DNA of 17,762 nt from CAMBRQ01 sp945870325. Lineage in GTDB: Bacteria; Bacillota; Clostridia; Lachnospirales; Lachnospiraceae. Below the pieces are notes generated by a model, which did not search any database, was not told the origin of the DNA, and saw only the letters and a list, made by a program, of their open reading frames with translations. The position numbers and the translations under genes are program-made. The stretch is taken from contig NZ_JBNPMC010000056.1 in the NCBI RefSeq assembly GCF_050313795.1, positions 1 through 17,762 on the forward strand. The letters are read 5' to 3'. Of the stretch, positions 1-7,292 are shown piece by piece; the stretch's first letter is position 1; every line of letters starts with the position of its first letter.

Positions 1-236
1 AATCAGCCAATACACCATTTTCTTGCTTTTACATAGATTAGACTAAAAAGAGGTTTTTACTATGACCTTTCAAAGAAAATTAAGCAACCGATCTGCCCGG
101 AACTAGTGCCCATTCTTCATGCTATCATTACCTCGCAAAAAGCGGGAGTACGCAAGATGGAGCATCTGCTGCGGTGTATCTGACACGGATTCGACTCACA
201 AGATTTACCATCGGCAGATCCCAAATGCTAGCCCAA
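1..236. other. No supported gene; possible coding remnant
   Basis: I find no credible complete gene here. On the plus strand the frame beginning at base 1 has stops at 34-36 and 181-183. The 48 codons between them lack a usable start codon; they include the run LVPILHAIITSQKAG, which looks protein-like but which I do not recognise. It could be the decayed end of a gene, or chance. A 14-codon ORF at 62-106 has a weak upstream AAGAGG but no recognisable content. The minus strand shows nothing better. Confidence 0.3.
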
Positions 237-270
237 AAATGGTGGTTGCCATTAAGAACAACCACCATTT
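237..270 (-). terminator. Rho-independent terminator after the LytTR regulator gene
   Basis: A perfect 12-bp inverted repeat (arms 237-248 and 259-270, sequence AAATGGTGGTTG and its complement) flanks a 10-nt loop. Read on the minus strand, the second arm runs into a five-T tract ending at 236. It starts 4 nt after the regulator's stop codon, so it should end the two-component operon. On the plus strand the following bases are not T-rich, so it is mainly a minus-strand terminator. Confidence 0.85.
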
Positions 271-274
271 CAGA

Positions 275-1021
275 CTATTTTGATATAATCCCTTTCACAA
301 ACGGAATCCCCAAAACTTCCAGTTCTGACTTTAATTTACCATACTTGCTTCTACTGACCGGCACAACCGTCTTATCATCTAGTGTAGCCTCGTAAGTCTG
401 ACCAAATCTGCTGGAATTCACATGCTTAATATTCCCCATAGGAATCAGAAACGACTGATGACATCGAAAAAAACCATAATCACAAAAGATTCGTTCCAGT
501 TCATCAAGTGTAGAAGCTACCTGATATTCCTTTCCTTCCTTCAGACGTATCCAGACCTTTCTCTTTTCCTTGCATATGTAGAGAATCTCCTTCGGTTCCA
601 CAAGCACATAATCCTGCCCTGCCCGCACCGCTACTTTCCCACCATCCAGGGATTTCCTTCTCTTTGAGACTCTCTCAAACGTCTTGCCAAGTCTCATTAC
701 ATCCACTGGCTTTGTAAGAAAATCAACCGGCTCATACTCATAACTCTCAGCCGCGAAATCCGCATGCCCTGTAAGGAACACATATGGAATCTCCTTATGA
801 TACTCTTCTATATGTGCTGCCAGTGCGAATCCACTCGTATCCGGCATTTCAATATCTAAAAACACCAGCGAAACAGGTCTGGTATCCATGAACTGCACCG
901 CCTTAGATGCATACGCAGTATATAGAATCTGCTCCTCTGATACATAGTGCTTTAAAGCAGCAATGGAATCCTCCACTGCGATAGGCTGGTCATCAACCAC
1001 CAGCACCAGTCCTTCAAACAT
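275..1021 (-). CDS. LytTR-family response regulator
   Basis: DNA-binding response regulator of 248 aa, partner of the kinase encoded just upstream. An N-terminal receiver domain (about residues 4-120) has the acidic pair DD at 10-11, the phospho-acceptor D56 in LVFLDIEMPD, T84 and K104 in the usual TGHAD and KPV contexts. A short linker leads to a LytTR DNA-binding domain (about 129-235) with the typical FFRCHQSFLIP stretch. The gene opens with two consecutive ATG codons; the second (1019-1021) lies 7 nt from AGGAGG, against about 1 nt fewer than the usual minimum for the first (1022-1024), so I chose the second. It overlaps the kinase stop codon by one or four bases, so the two are translationally coupled. 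Regulators of this class bind paired direct repeats upstream of promoters; a candidate pair lies at 11102-11143. Family assignment is firm; the target is inferred. Confidence 0.93.
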   Translation of the reverse strand: MFEGLVLVVDDQPIAVEDSIAALKHYVSEEQILYTAYASKAVQFMDTRPVSLVFLDIEMPDTSGFALAAHIEEYHKEIPYVFLTGHADFAAESYEYEPVDFLTKPVDVMRLGKTFERVSKRRKSLDGGKVAVRAGQDYVLVEPKEILYICKEKRKVWIRLKEGKEYQVASTLDELERIFCDYGFFRCHQSFLIPMGNIKHVNSSRFGQTYEATLDDKTVVPVSRSKYGKLKSELEVLGIPFVKGIISK

Positions 1022-2289
1022 CATGCTCCCTCCTTAATCAGCCGCAATGGGAGTTTTGCAACAAAGTATATAATATCATCTTCCATCCTGGAGTACACAA
1101 CCCCACCGTATCTGGCAGCAAGCGCCTGAATCGAGGCAATTCCGATTCCTTCATGTCCCACCTTTGCCGAATGTCCTATCTGATAATTCTCCATAGGATT
1201 CCTGTGTCTTGTCCGATTAGACACATTGATAATACAGAACTCGCCTCTTTTAAGAATCGATAGTTTAATTCCATATGATTTATCCGGCAGCACTTCAGTC
1301 TCATCAATCGCATTCTGCAAGAGATTCCCGATTACCTTGTTCGTCTCATAGACATTCGTGGCAACCTGAGACAGGTCATTTTCAATCGATATCTCCATAC
1401 GGATTCCACTCTGCGCCGCCTTGCTCTGAAAAGATAGAATCAGCGCACTAATCGCTGCATCCTGGAGCGGAAGCAACTGATTCATGGCAATCGAATCTTT
1501 CAGAAGTTCATCCAGATATGCCTCACATGCTTCGTAATCCTTCCGAAGCAGAAGTCCATGGAGTGTCTGCACATGGAAATTATAATCATGTCTCTGGGAA
1601 CGGATGACACTCATATAGGTCTGCATATCATCCCGGTATTGTTTCTCTGTAAGAATTGTCAGTTTCTCCTTACGGCTCGATATAATCAGATTGATCAGCC
1701 TAAGTCCTCCAAAAAAGGCGAACCACTCTAACCACATCGCAGCAACTGAATGTACTCCCATCACTGCCGGCATCCCAAGGCAGAAACCATACCCGGCAAA
1801 AAGAAGCCCAAACTTTGTCATCACACGACGTTTGCCATTCTTAGAAGGCTCACTCTCAGCAAAACACTCTTGCCATCCCGCACCCGGGAATCCTTCTTCC
1901 ATCTTGCGATAGATAAAAAAAACACCTACCAAATATACAATAATCAACATGACACGGAAGAAAAGAGAAATCATACTTATTCGAAGCAAAGTACCGGCAG
2001 TCATCTGCAGCATACCAAAGCATGCACAGGATATAGAGACCATCGCAATGATGTCAATAATCTCAGTTCTTGGCTGCATTATAATCGGAATATAGATGAT
2101 AAGAAATAAAAAACACATCGCAATGCACATCTGAACATCCAGATTAAGACAGACTGATATACCACAGATAATTCCTGCTATAAGAGAAAGTGCTATGCAT
2201 CGTCTCCTTGGAGTTCCCAGCCACCAAAAAGCCAGGAAACAAGAAACAGCCGCACCGACTCCCAAAAAACCGTAGCTGACAATACGCAT
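1021..2289 (-). CDS. HPK10 (AgrC/ComD-like) sensor histidine kinase
   Basis: Membrane sensor kinase of 422 aa. Residues 1-203 hold about six or seven hydrophobic segments (roughly 5-24, 32-50, 53-70, 78-100, 105-127, 158-178, 183-203) with little extracytoplasmic sequence, as in peptide-sensing AgrC/ComD kinases. The cytoplasmic part has the phospho-acceptor H234 in QRHDYNFH, the N-box NLLQNAIDE (322-330) and a single G-box HEGIGIASI (379-387), followed by RYGG; the reduced GHKL ATPase is typical of the HPK10 class. AAAGGAG sits 8 nt before the ATG. The gene has its own promoter and precedes its LytTR partner. No agrB/agrD or ComC-like signal gene is visible nearby, so the stimulus is unknown; it could sense substrate or envelope state through the neighbouring exporter. 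Class is firm, ligand unknown. Confidence 0.92.
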   Translation of the reverse strand: MRIVSYGFLGVGAAVSCFLAFWWLGTPRRRCIALSLIAGIICGISVCLNLDVQMCIAMCFLFLIIYIPIIMQPRTEIIDIIAMVSISCACFGMLQMTAGTLLRISMISLFFRVMLIIVYLVGVFFIYRKMEEGFPGAGWQECFAESEPSKNGKRRVMTKFGLLFAGYGFCLGMPAVMGVHSVAAMWLEWFAFFGGLRLINLIISSRKEKLTILTEKQYRDDMQTYMSVIRSQRHDYNFHVQTLHGLLLRKDYEACEAYLDELLKDSIAMNQLLPLQDAAISALILSFQSKAAQSGIRMEISIENDLSQVATNVYETNKVIGNLLQNAIDETEVLPDKSYGIKLSILKRGEFCIINVSNRTRHRNPMENYQIGHSAKVGHEGIGIASIQALAARYGGVVYSRMEDDIIYFVAKLPLRLIKEGA

Positions 2290-2324
2290 AACACTTTCTC
2301 CTTTCTTAATTTTTTTTATTTTTT

Positions 2325-2352
2325 AGTATAACATCCCCCAAAAATGTGTCAA
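2325..2352 (-). promoter_or_regulatory. Sigma-A-type promoter for the two-component pair
   Basis: On the minus strand a perfect -35 box TTGACA (2347-2352) and a -10 box TATACT (2325-2330) are separated by 16 nt, the best promoter match in the window. Transcription would begin about 30 nt before the kinase start at 2289. It implies that the kinase and regulator are made from their own promoter as well as, possibly, by readthrough from the thioredoxin gene. Confidence 0.75.
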
Positions 2353-2476
2353 GTAAACGACATTATTTTTTCTCATCCCAGAATATCTCCGGTCTTCTGA
2401 TATAGCGAAAACCTGCACTGTACGCTGATTCTACCACAACTCCGTTATCTCTGGAATTCGTGACACGAATCCTACT
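2353..2476 (-). other. Intergenic stretch after the thioredoxin gene, with an inverted repeat
   Basis: Between the thioredoxin stop and the kinase promoter there is no clear terminator. A short inverted repeat (arms 2456-2462 and 2464-2470, ATTCGTG) follows the stop but has only a one-base centre and no T-tract. The thioredoxin frame stays open for 37 codons past its TAG, to a TAA at 2363-2365; I do not recognise this extension and it lacks its own start. Confidence 0.35.
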
Positions 2477-2800
2477 CTAGTCATGATACAGCATCTTAGC
2501 CAATTCTTCATGAATCCTTTCGGTATCCATACCTCCTGTTGACTTATGTACAAGTTCACCATTCTTAAAATAGCGAAATGCCGGAATCCCCATGATCCGG
2601 AATCTCTTGGCAAGATCTCTGTGTACAGAAGTATTCACCTGAATGAATTTTATAAATGCCATATCATCCGCTACTTCTCTATAATACGGCGCAGTAGCCA
2701 CGCATGCTCCGCAATGATCCCCGTAGAAATCCACCACCGCATACTCTGCCGTCTGAATCAATTCATCAAAATTCTCACTTGTCGCTTCTATTACTGCCAT
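2477..2800 (-). CDS. Thioredoxin-fold protein with an HCGAC active site
   Basis: Small cytoplasmic thioredoxin of 107 aa, a thiol-disulfide oxidoreductase normally reduced by thioredoxin reductase. The active site C30-G-A-C33 sits in FYGDHCGACVA, so both redox cysteines are present, but the classical WCGPC has become HCGAC: the Trp is replaced by His and the central Pro by Ala. The cis-proline loop is GIPAF (P73). Length matches ordinary thioredoxins and there is no signal peptide. A longer reading from 2830 exists, but GGAGGTG at 2808-2814, 7 nt before the ATG at 2800, fixes this start; that site lies in the end of the upstream gene, only 4 nt away. It is the last gene of the surface-protein/exporter run. 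The altered CxxC implies a shifted redox potential or a dedicated partner (inference). TrxB in this window is a possible reductant. Confidence 0.88.
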   Translation of the reverse strand: MAVIEATSENFDELIQTAEYAVVDFYGDHCGACVATAPYYREVADDMAFIKFIQVNTSVHRDLAKRFRIMGIPAFRYFKNGELVHKSTGGMDTERIHEELAKMLYHD

Positions 2801-2804
2801 CTTC

Positions 2805-3719
2805 TTACACCTCCAGATATTTTTCCGCATCTGCCATTAACATATGAAATGTATGCTCCTGATATTTTACCATTCTAAATGTCTCAATATCAGCCTGCTT
2901 CATAAGGTCTTCTGCCTTTTTCCCACGCTCTTTTGCCATCTTCTCTACTTCCGCAACCAATCCTTCCTCCGTCAGCACAAAATTATCTTTCTCACAGAAA
3001 TAGCAATACATAAGATAAGGAATAAAATATCTCTCCTGTGTCTGTGCAATCCCTTCAATAGCCTCTTCCTGCGTAATCATGGTTCCATCCGGCTGCTTTC
3101 TTACATCAATTCCAGATTCCATATAAGCATCGTACATGCCCTTTGCATGGTGAAGACACCACGCTTTCTTCTCTTCCTCATCAATCTGGAATTCACTGCG
3201 TTTGGACATCTCTTCTAACCAATACCGTGAGATTACGATACAAGCTTTGTCCTTATGCTCTCTGTCATGCTGCTCATGATACCAGCGATAATAATCCTCC
3301 ACTGTCTGAACCCCCGGAAGATTTAGTATGGCAGTTAATTCATCACAGACTTTCATTACATGCTTACGCACCACCTTCTCTACCTTAAGAGTGAATTCTG
3401 TACTTTTCATACAACAATTGAATTCTTCTCCAACTTTCTTTCCGATGACTGCTGCTTCTGCTTCTTCAGCCCCCGGCAGTTTACGTCCCGGATATAAAAG
3501 TACCGTTCGTCCCTTCCAGTTCTCTAAAGAAGACTCTGTACATATACAGCGTACACTATCGCCTTCCTTCACTTCTTCCATCTCTTCTTCACCAGAATGA
3601 TCTCTCGCAAGTGCTTCCAGTTCCTCCTGGATCTCACTGTCAGGATAACGCCAACGTCCCAATTCCTCTGCCACCTCAAGCTGCGTATAGTCGTAGCAGT
3701 TTAGCATTTTAGACTTCAT
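2805..3719 (-). CDS. Trigger-factor-like protein lacking a recognisable ribosome-binding domain
   Basis: Predicted soluble cytoplasmic protein of 304 aa. After a short N-terminal segment, residues about 48-118 (KEGDSVRCIC ... GKKVGEEFN ... LKVEKVVRK) resemble the FKBP-like peptidyl-prolyl isomerase domain of trigger factor, though diverged. Residues about 120-300 are helical and charged, and end in a pattern (TEEGLVAEVEKMAKERGKKAEDL) like the trigger-factor/SurA-type chaperone arm. I see no N-terminal ribosome-binding domain with the GFRxGKxP signature, so it is probably not a general nascent-chain chaperone. The reading frame is open to 3869, but the start at 3719 is preceded by AAAGGAAG at 3730-3737 (10 nt away); the extra 50 codons overlap the end of the ABC gene. 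It follows the exporter gene by 40 nt and precedes thioredoxin by 4 nt, which suggests a folding helper for the products or substrate of this locus (inference). Homology is judged by eye. Confidence 0.6.
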   Translation of the reverse strand: MKSKMLNCYDYTQLEVAEELGRWRYPDSEIQEELEALARDHSGEEEMEEVKEGDSVRCICTESSLENWKGRTVLLYPGRKLPGAEEAEAAVIGKKVGEEFNCCMKSTEFTLKVEKVVRKHVMKVCDELTAILNLPGVQTVEDYYRWYHEQHDREHKDKACIVISRYWLEEMSKRSEFQIDEEEKKAWCLHHAKGMYDAYMESGIDVRKQPDGTMITQEEAIEGIAQTQERYFIPYLMYCYFCEKDNFVLTEEGLVAEVEKMAKERGKKAEDLMKQADIETFRMVKYQEHTFHMLMADAEKYLEV

Positions 3720-3759
3720 ACTATATATACTTCCTTTCAATTCTGTATTTCTATAATTC

Positions 3760-5475
3760 TTATTTTGCAACTCCTGATCCCGCTTTTGCAAATGTCCGAT
3801 AATACTCATTCGTCTTAAGCAATTCCTCAGGCGTCCCAACAGCCTGTATCTCTCCGTCACACAAAACAATCACCTGATCCGCGAATACCGTAGCGGAATA
3901 ATTATGTGCAATCAATATCGTAGTTCTGCCCTTCATCAGATTACTGAGCGCTGCAGTCACCTGTTGCTCACTCTTCACATCCAGATTACTGGTTGCCTCA
4001 TCCAGAAGCAGATAATCCGGATTACGCATCATGGCTCTTGCAATAGCGATACACTGCTGCTGTCCCCCCGAGAAGTTCGATCCTCCCGGTCCGACTTCAG
4101 CATCAAACTGCCCTGGCGTATTCATGACGAAATCATAGATATTCGCCATCTTTGCCACATGGATCAATTCTTCTTCTGATACCTGGCGCTCTACGCCGTA
4201 CATAATATTCTCCCGGATTGTACCGGACAGAAGCGGCTTATCCTGAGCCACAATAGCGAAACTCTTACGCCAGGAAGAAAGTTTAAAATCCGTAATATCT
4301 TTATTTCCAAAATATATCTGACCTTCTGTCGGGTTATACATACGCTCCAACAACTTAAATAATGTACTCTTTCCTGCCCCATTGGTTCCGACAATCGCTG
4401 TAACCTTCCTCTTCGGAATCGAGCAATTCAGATCCCTAAGTACAGATGCTGTCTGATAAGAGAAGTTCACGTGATTAAGAATAATATCCGCATCAGCAAC
4501 ATCCATCTCACATCCGTCCTCCGGCTCATTCGGAACTTCCAGAATCTGCCCGATCTTATGAACGATACCCGCATTTTTTGAAAATTCACCAAAATTTGTA
4601 CATAATGTTGCAAACCGTGCTACAGCCATAGAACACAGCGTATAAAAACCAATTAATTTTCCAACTGTAATCTCACCCGATGCAACCATCTGACTTCCCA
4701 ATACAAAGGACACGACAATCGTAAGGCATCCGACAACTTCCATACCTCCAAGCTGAATCATAGAGGTGTAACTAAGAAAAATATCTGCTTTACACTGTTT
4801 CTTAAACAAATCATCTGCCTTCATTCTCTCCTCTTCTTCCACACGGAAAGACTTAATAAGACGAAGCCCTCGTACATGTTCCGCAAGATATCCCATCATA
4901 GCTGCCAGCCTGGTTCTTGCTACTGCTCCCGTCCGAAAGGTAAGTTTGCCGTAAAGTACTGTAATTCCCACCACTACAGGTACGATCAGAAGACTGGCCA
5001 GCGCCATCTGGAACTGGAATGAAAATAATTTCTGGTAAGCCACAATTCCAGCATAGACTGCTGTAAATATGTTAATCAGAATCTGGAAATAATTTCCCGC
5101 ACAATCTGCATCAGTCGTCACACGAGTTACAAGTTCGTTCACATTATCCGTATCATAATAACTGGTCGGAAGATGCATCATCTTATCCCATACTCTCAGA
5201 CGCACTGCAAGGTTAATCTTCTGCAGCAGCAGACCGGATGCATAAGTAAATGCAATCGTAATAATCCCGGCTATTAACTGGAATTCAATATACCGTATCA
5301 ATTCGTCTGTCTTAATAGAGTTCTGTGTTCCATCAATAATAGATGCCGTAATTGTGATGGCCTCAACCTCCACATGTGACCGAATCATACAGATTACTAT
5401 CACCAGGAACAAAAGAAGCCACGGCAGTTTCATACCCTTGAATATCTTCGTATAACCCTTTATCTGTTTAATCAT
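3760..5475 (-). CDS. ABC exporter half-transporter (membrane + ATPase), second subunit
   Basis: Type-IV (B-family) ABC exporter half of 571 aa. The N-terminal membrane domain (about 15-300) has six hydrophobic segments and the usual coupling region SYYDTDNVNELVTRV. The nucleotide-binding domain (about 330-560) has the A-loop Y340, Walker A GTNGAGKS (363-370), Q411, the signature FSGGQ (468-472), Walker B LLLDE with the catalytic glutamate E493, D-loop SNLD and H-loop H524. There is no C39 peptidase domain, so it is not a bacteriocin-processing exporter. Its ATG overlaps the stop of the first subunit (ATGA), with AAAGGAGG 7 nt upstream inside that gene, so the two halves are translationally coupled and probably form a heterodimer. 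Likely substrate class (drug, lipid or peptide) cannot be read from the sequence. Confidence 0.92.
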   Translation of the reverse strand: MIKQIKGYTKIFKGMKLPWLLLFLVIVICMIRSHVEVEAITITASIIDGTQNSIKTDELIRYIEFQLIAGIITIAFTYASGLLLQKINLAVRLRVWDKMMHLPTSYYDTDNVNELVTRVTTDADCAGNYFQILINIFTAVYAGIVAYQKLFSFQFQMALASLLIVPVVVGITVLYGKLTFRTGAVARTRLAAMMGYLAEHVRGLRLIKSFRVEEEERMKADDLFKKQCKADIFLSYTSMIQLGGMEVVGCLTIVVSFVLGSQMVASGEITVGKLIGFYTLCSMAVARFATLCTNFGEFSKNAGIVHKIGQILEVPNEPEDGCEMDVADADIILNHVNFSYQTASVLRDLNCSIPKRKVTAIVGTNGAGKSTLFKLLERMYNPTEGQIYFGNKDITDFKLSSWRKSFAIVAQDKPLLSGTIRENIMYGVERQVSEEELIHVAKMANIYDFVMNTPGQFDAEVGPGGSNFSGGQQQCIAIARAMMRNPDYLLLDEATSNLDVKSEQQVTAALSNLMKGRTTILIAHNYSATVFADQVIVLCDGEIQAVGTPEELLKTNEYYRTFAKAGSGVAK

Positions 5476-7223
5476 TGTACTGCCTCCTTTTCTGCCTCAC
5501 AGGCGGCAATCAGATCCATGAAAGCCTCACAATTCCCATATAATTCACTGTAATTACCGCATCCTGCCAACACTCCGTTATGCAGCACAATAATCTGGTC
5601 TACCCTTTCAATTAATGAAAGATCATGCGTAACCATAATCTTCGTTCTATTCGGGAACATCTCAAATATCGTATCCTGTACCAGCTTAGAAGCTGCCGCA
5701 TCTAATGCAGAAGTCGGCTCGTCAAGAAGCAGGATATCCGTGTCGCGCATAAATTCTCTTGTCAGTACCAGTTTCTGTCTCTGTCCGCCAGACATGGAAG
5801 TCCCTCCCGGCGCAACCGGCGTATCCAGACCACTTTCCCATTTTCTAAGAATCTCTGCAAACCCTGACTTCTCTGCTGCTTTCCATATCTCATCATCAGA
5901 CACCTCTCTATGAAGACCATATGTAAGAGCTTCTCTGGCAGTTCCACTGAAGATATCCGCTCCCTGCTGCACATATCCCATGTATCCACGAAGTTCATCA
6001 AGCGTCATCTCGGATACAGGCACTCCGCCTAATGTCACTTTACCTTCACTCGGTTCATAAAAATGCTCAAGCAGGCTAAGTGATGTCGTCTTGCCGCTTC
6101 CACATAAACCTATGATTGCAGTAGAACTTCCTGCCGGTACTTGGAAAGAAATATTTTTAAGCGCCTTCTTATCTCCATAAGCAAACGATACATTCTCAAA
6201 TACAATATCCGTGCCTTCCGGCTTCTTTGTATCCTTTACCGTATCCTCTTCTTCCGGTGCCATCAAAAGATGAGAAGTTCTTGCTAAAGTTCCCTGAATC
6301 ATCTTAAGATTCATCCAATAGTTAATCAGATTATCAAAAGATGTAGAAAGTGTTGAAGAGAACATGAAGAATGCTATCCATTGCTGAAGCGTAATATCCC
6401 CTAGCTTCAGAAGAATCACTCCAAATACCATAACAGCCATAGTCTGAGCCATACCAATCAGCGTAGATAATGCCGATACTACACACTGAAGTTTATTCAC
6501 CTGCATATAGGCATCAAACAATCCATATGCCGCATTCTCACCGTTCTTTAACTCTTTTTCTTCATTTGTATAGGTCTTGATCAGACTCAAACTTCTGACA
6601 CGCTCTGCAAGATATGCCGTCAAATTACCAATCTGACTAAACACGCCAAACTGGGTCTTATACTGCCACCGTCCAACAAATACCGTATAGATAATCTTGA
6701 CAGGCAAAAGTATGAACACAGAAAGCATAAGCCAAACATTATAAGAGGATATCGTTTTTAATGCTGTTACAGCATAATAAACTGTCGGAAGAAATCCTAC
6801 TAAAAATTCTACCAACAACTCTGTCGCCGTTGTAGCATCGTTGGTGATTACACTCATCATATCTGATGGATCATTGCTGTCATAATAATCCATCCGAATA
6901 TGGAGCATCTTCTTCCATACCACACGCCGTACATTTCTTGCCGCAATGTGACGTGCAGGTGAACGAAGCGCTACATCTGCACATAACACAATCGTAAAAA
7001 GTACATAGAACATGATGGCATCCCACAACACTTTACTATCCGTGCTTCCACTCATAAGTCCTGCCGAAACAGTCGGAAGTTTTAACATAACTTTGTTATA
7101 GCAAAAATTACAAAGGAATGCGATGATAATCCAATGCCACGGTAAATGTATCTTCTTTAAAAGGTTCCAGAAACTGTGCCAGTGCCCCTTGCCAGTTTCC
7201 GCCTTTTTTACTTTCTCACTCAC
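5472..7223 (-). CDS. ABC exporter half-transporter (membrane + ATPase), first subunit
   Basis: B-family ABC exporter half of 583 aa, partner of the following gene. A charged N-terminus (1-28) precedes six membrane segments (about 30-310) including the coupling stretch DYYDSNDPSDMMSVI. The ATPase domain (about 338-575) shows the A-loop Y349, Walker A GLCGSGKT (372-379), signature MSGGQ (477-481), Walker B ILLLDE ending in E502, D-loop SALD and H533. Both this subunit and its partner keep the catalytic Glu and the switch His, unlike many LmrCD/BmrCD-type heterodimers in which one site is degenerate. The start is a GTG at 7221-7223, with AAAGGAG at 7232-7238, 8 nt away. A hairpin at 7250-7282 separates it from the lipoprotein gene and may lower exporter expression relative to the surface proteins. 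Confidence 0.92.
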   Translation of the reverse strand: MSEKVKKAETGKGHWHSFWNLLKKIHLPWHWIIIAFLCNFCYNKVMLKLPTVSAGLMSGSTDSKVLWDAIMFYVLFTIVLCADVALRSPARHIAARNVRRVVWKKMLHIRMDYYDSNDPSDMMSVITNDATTATELLVEFLVGFLPTVYYAVTALKTISSYNVWLMLSVFILLPVKIIYTVFVGRWQYKTQFGVFSQIGNLTAYLAERVRSLSLIKTYTNEEKELKNGENAAYGLFDAYMQVNKLQCVVSALSTLIGMAQTMAVMVFGVILLKLGDITLQQWIAFFMFSSTLSTSFDNLINYWMNLKMIQGTLARTSHLLMAPEEEDTVKDTKKPEGTDIVFENVSFAYGDKKALKNISFQVPAGSSTAIIGLCGSGKTTSLSLLEHFYEPSEGKVTLGGVPVSEMTLDELRGYMGYVQQGADIFSGTAREALTYGLHREVSDDEIWKAAEKSGFAEILRKWESGLDTPVAPGGTSMSGGQRQKLVLTREFMRDTDILLLDEPTSALDAAASKLVQDTIFEMFPNRTKIMVTHDLSLIERVDQIIVLHNGVLAGCGNYSELYGNCEAFMDLIAACEAEKEAVQ

Positions 7224-7249
7224 AATCGTATCTCCTTTCGGGTGTAAAT

Positions 7250-7282
7250 AAGCGACAGACAGATATTTCCTGTCTGCCGCTT
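7250..7282 (-). terminator. Intercistronic hairpin between lipoprotein and exporter genes
   Basis: On the minus strand AAGCGGCAGACAG and CTGTCTGTCGCTT (plus-strand arms 7270-7282 and 7250-7262) form a 13-bp stem with one G-U pair and a 7-nt loop. The downstream bases (ATTTACACC) are only weakly T-rich, so it is likely a partial terminator or an RNA-stabilising processing element. It starts 10 nt after the lipoprotein stop and ends 26 nt before the exporter GTG start, so it could set a ratio of surface protein to exporter. Confidence 0.6.
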
Positions 7283-7292
7283 CGGGATCTCC

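Noticed and set aside
2805..3869. The longer 354-codon reading of the trigger-factor-like gene
   Set aside because: The extra 50 codons overlap the end of the ABC gene and lack a good ribosome site; AAAGGAAG before 3719 supports the shorter form.
2477..7223. Considered a lantibiotic or bacteriocin locus because of the LytTR pair and ABC exporter
   Set aside because: No LanB/LanC/LanM, no C39 peptidase domain, and no small precursor gene with a GG leader seen in the gaps.
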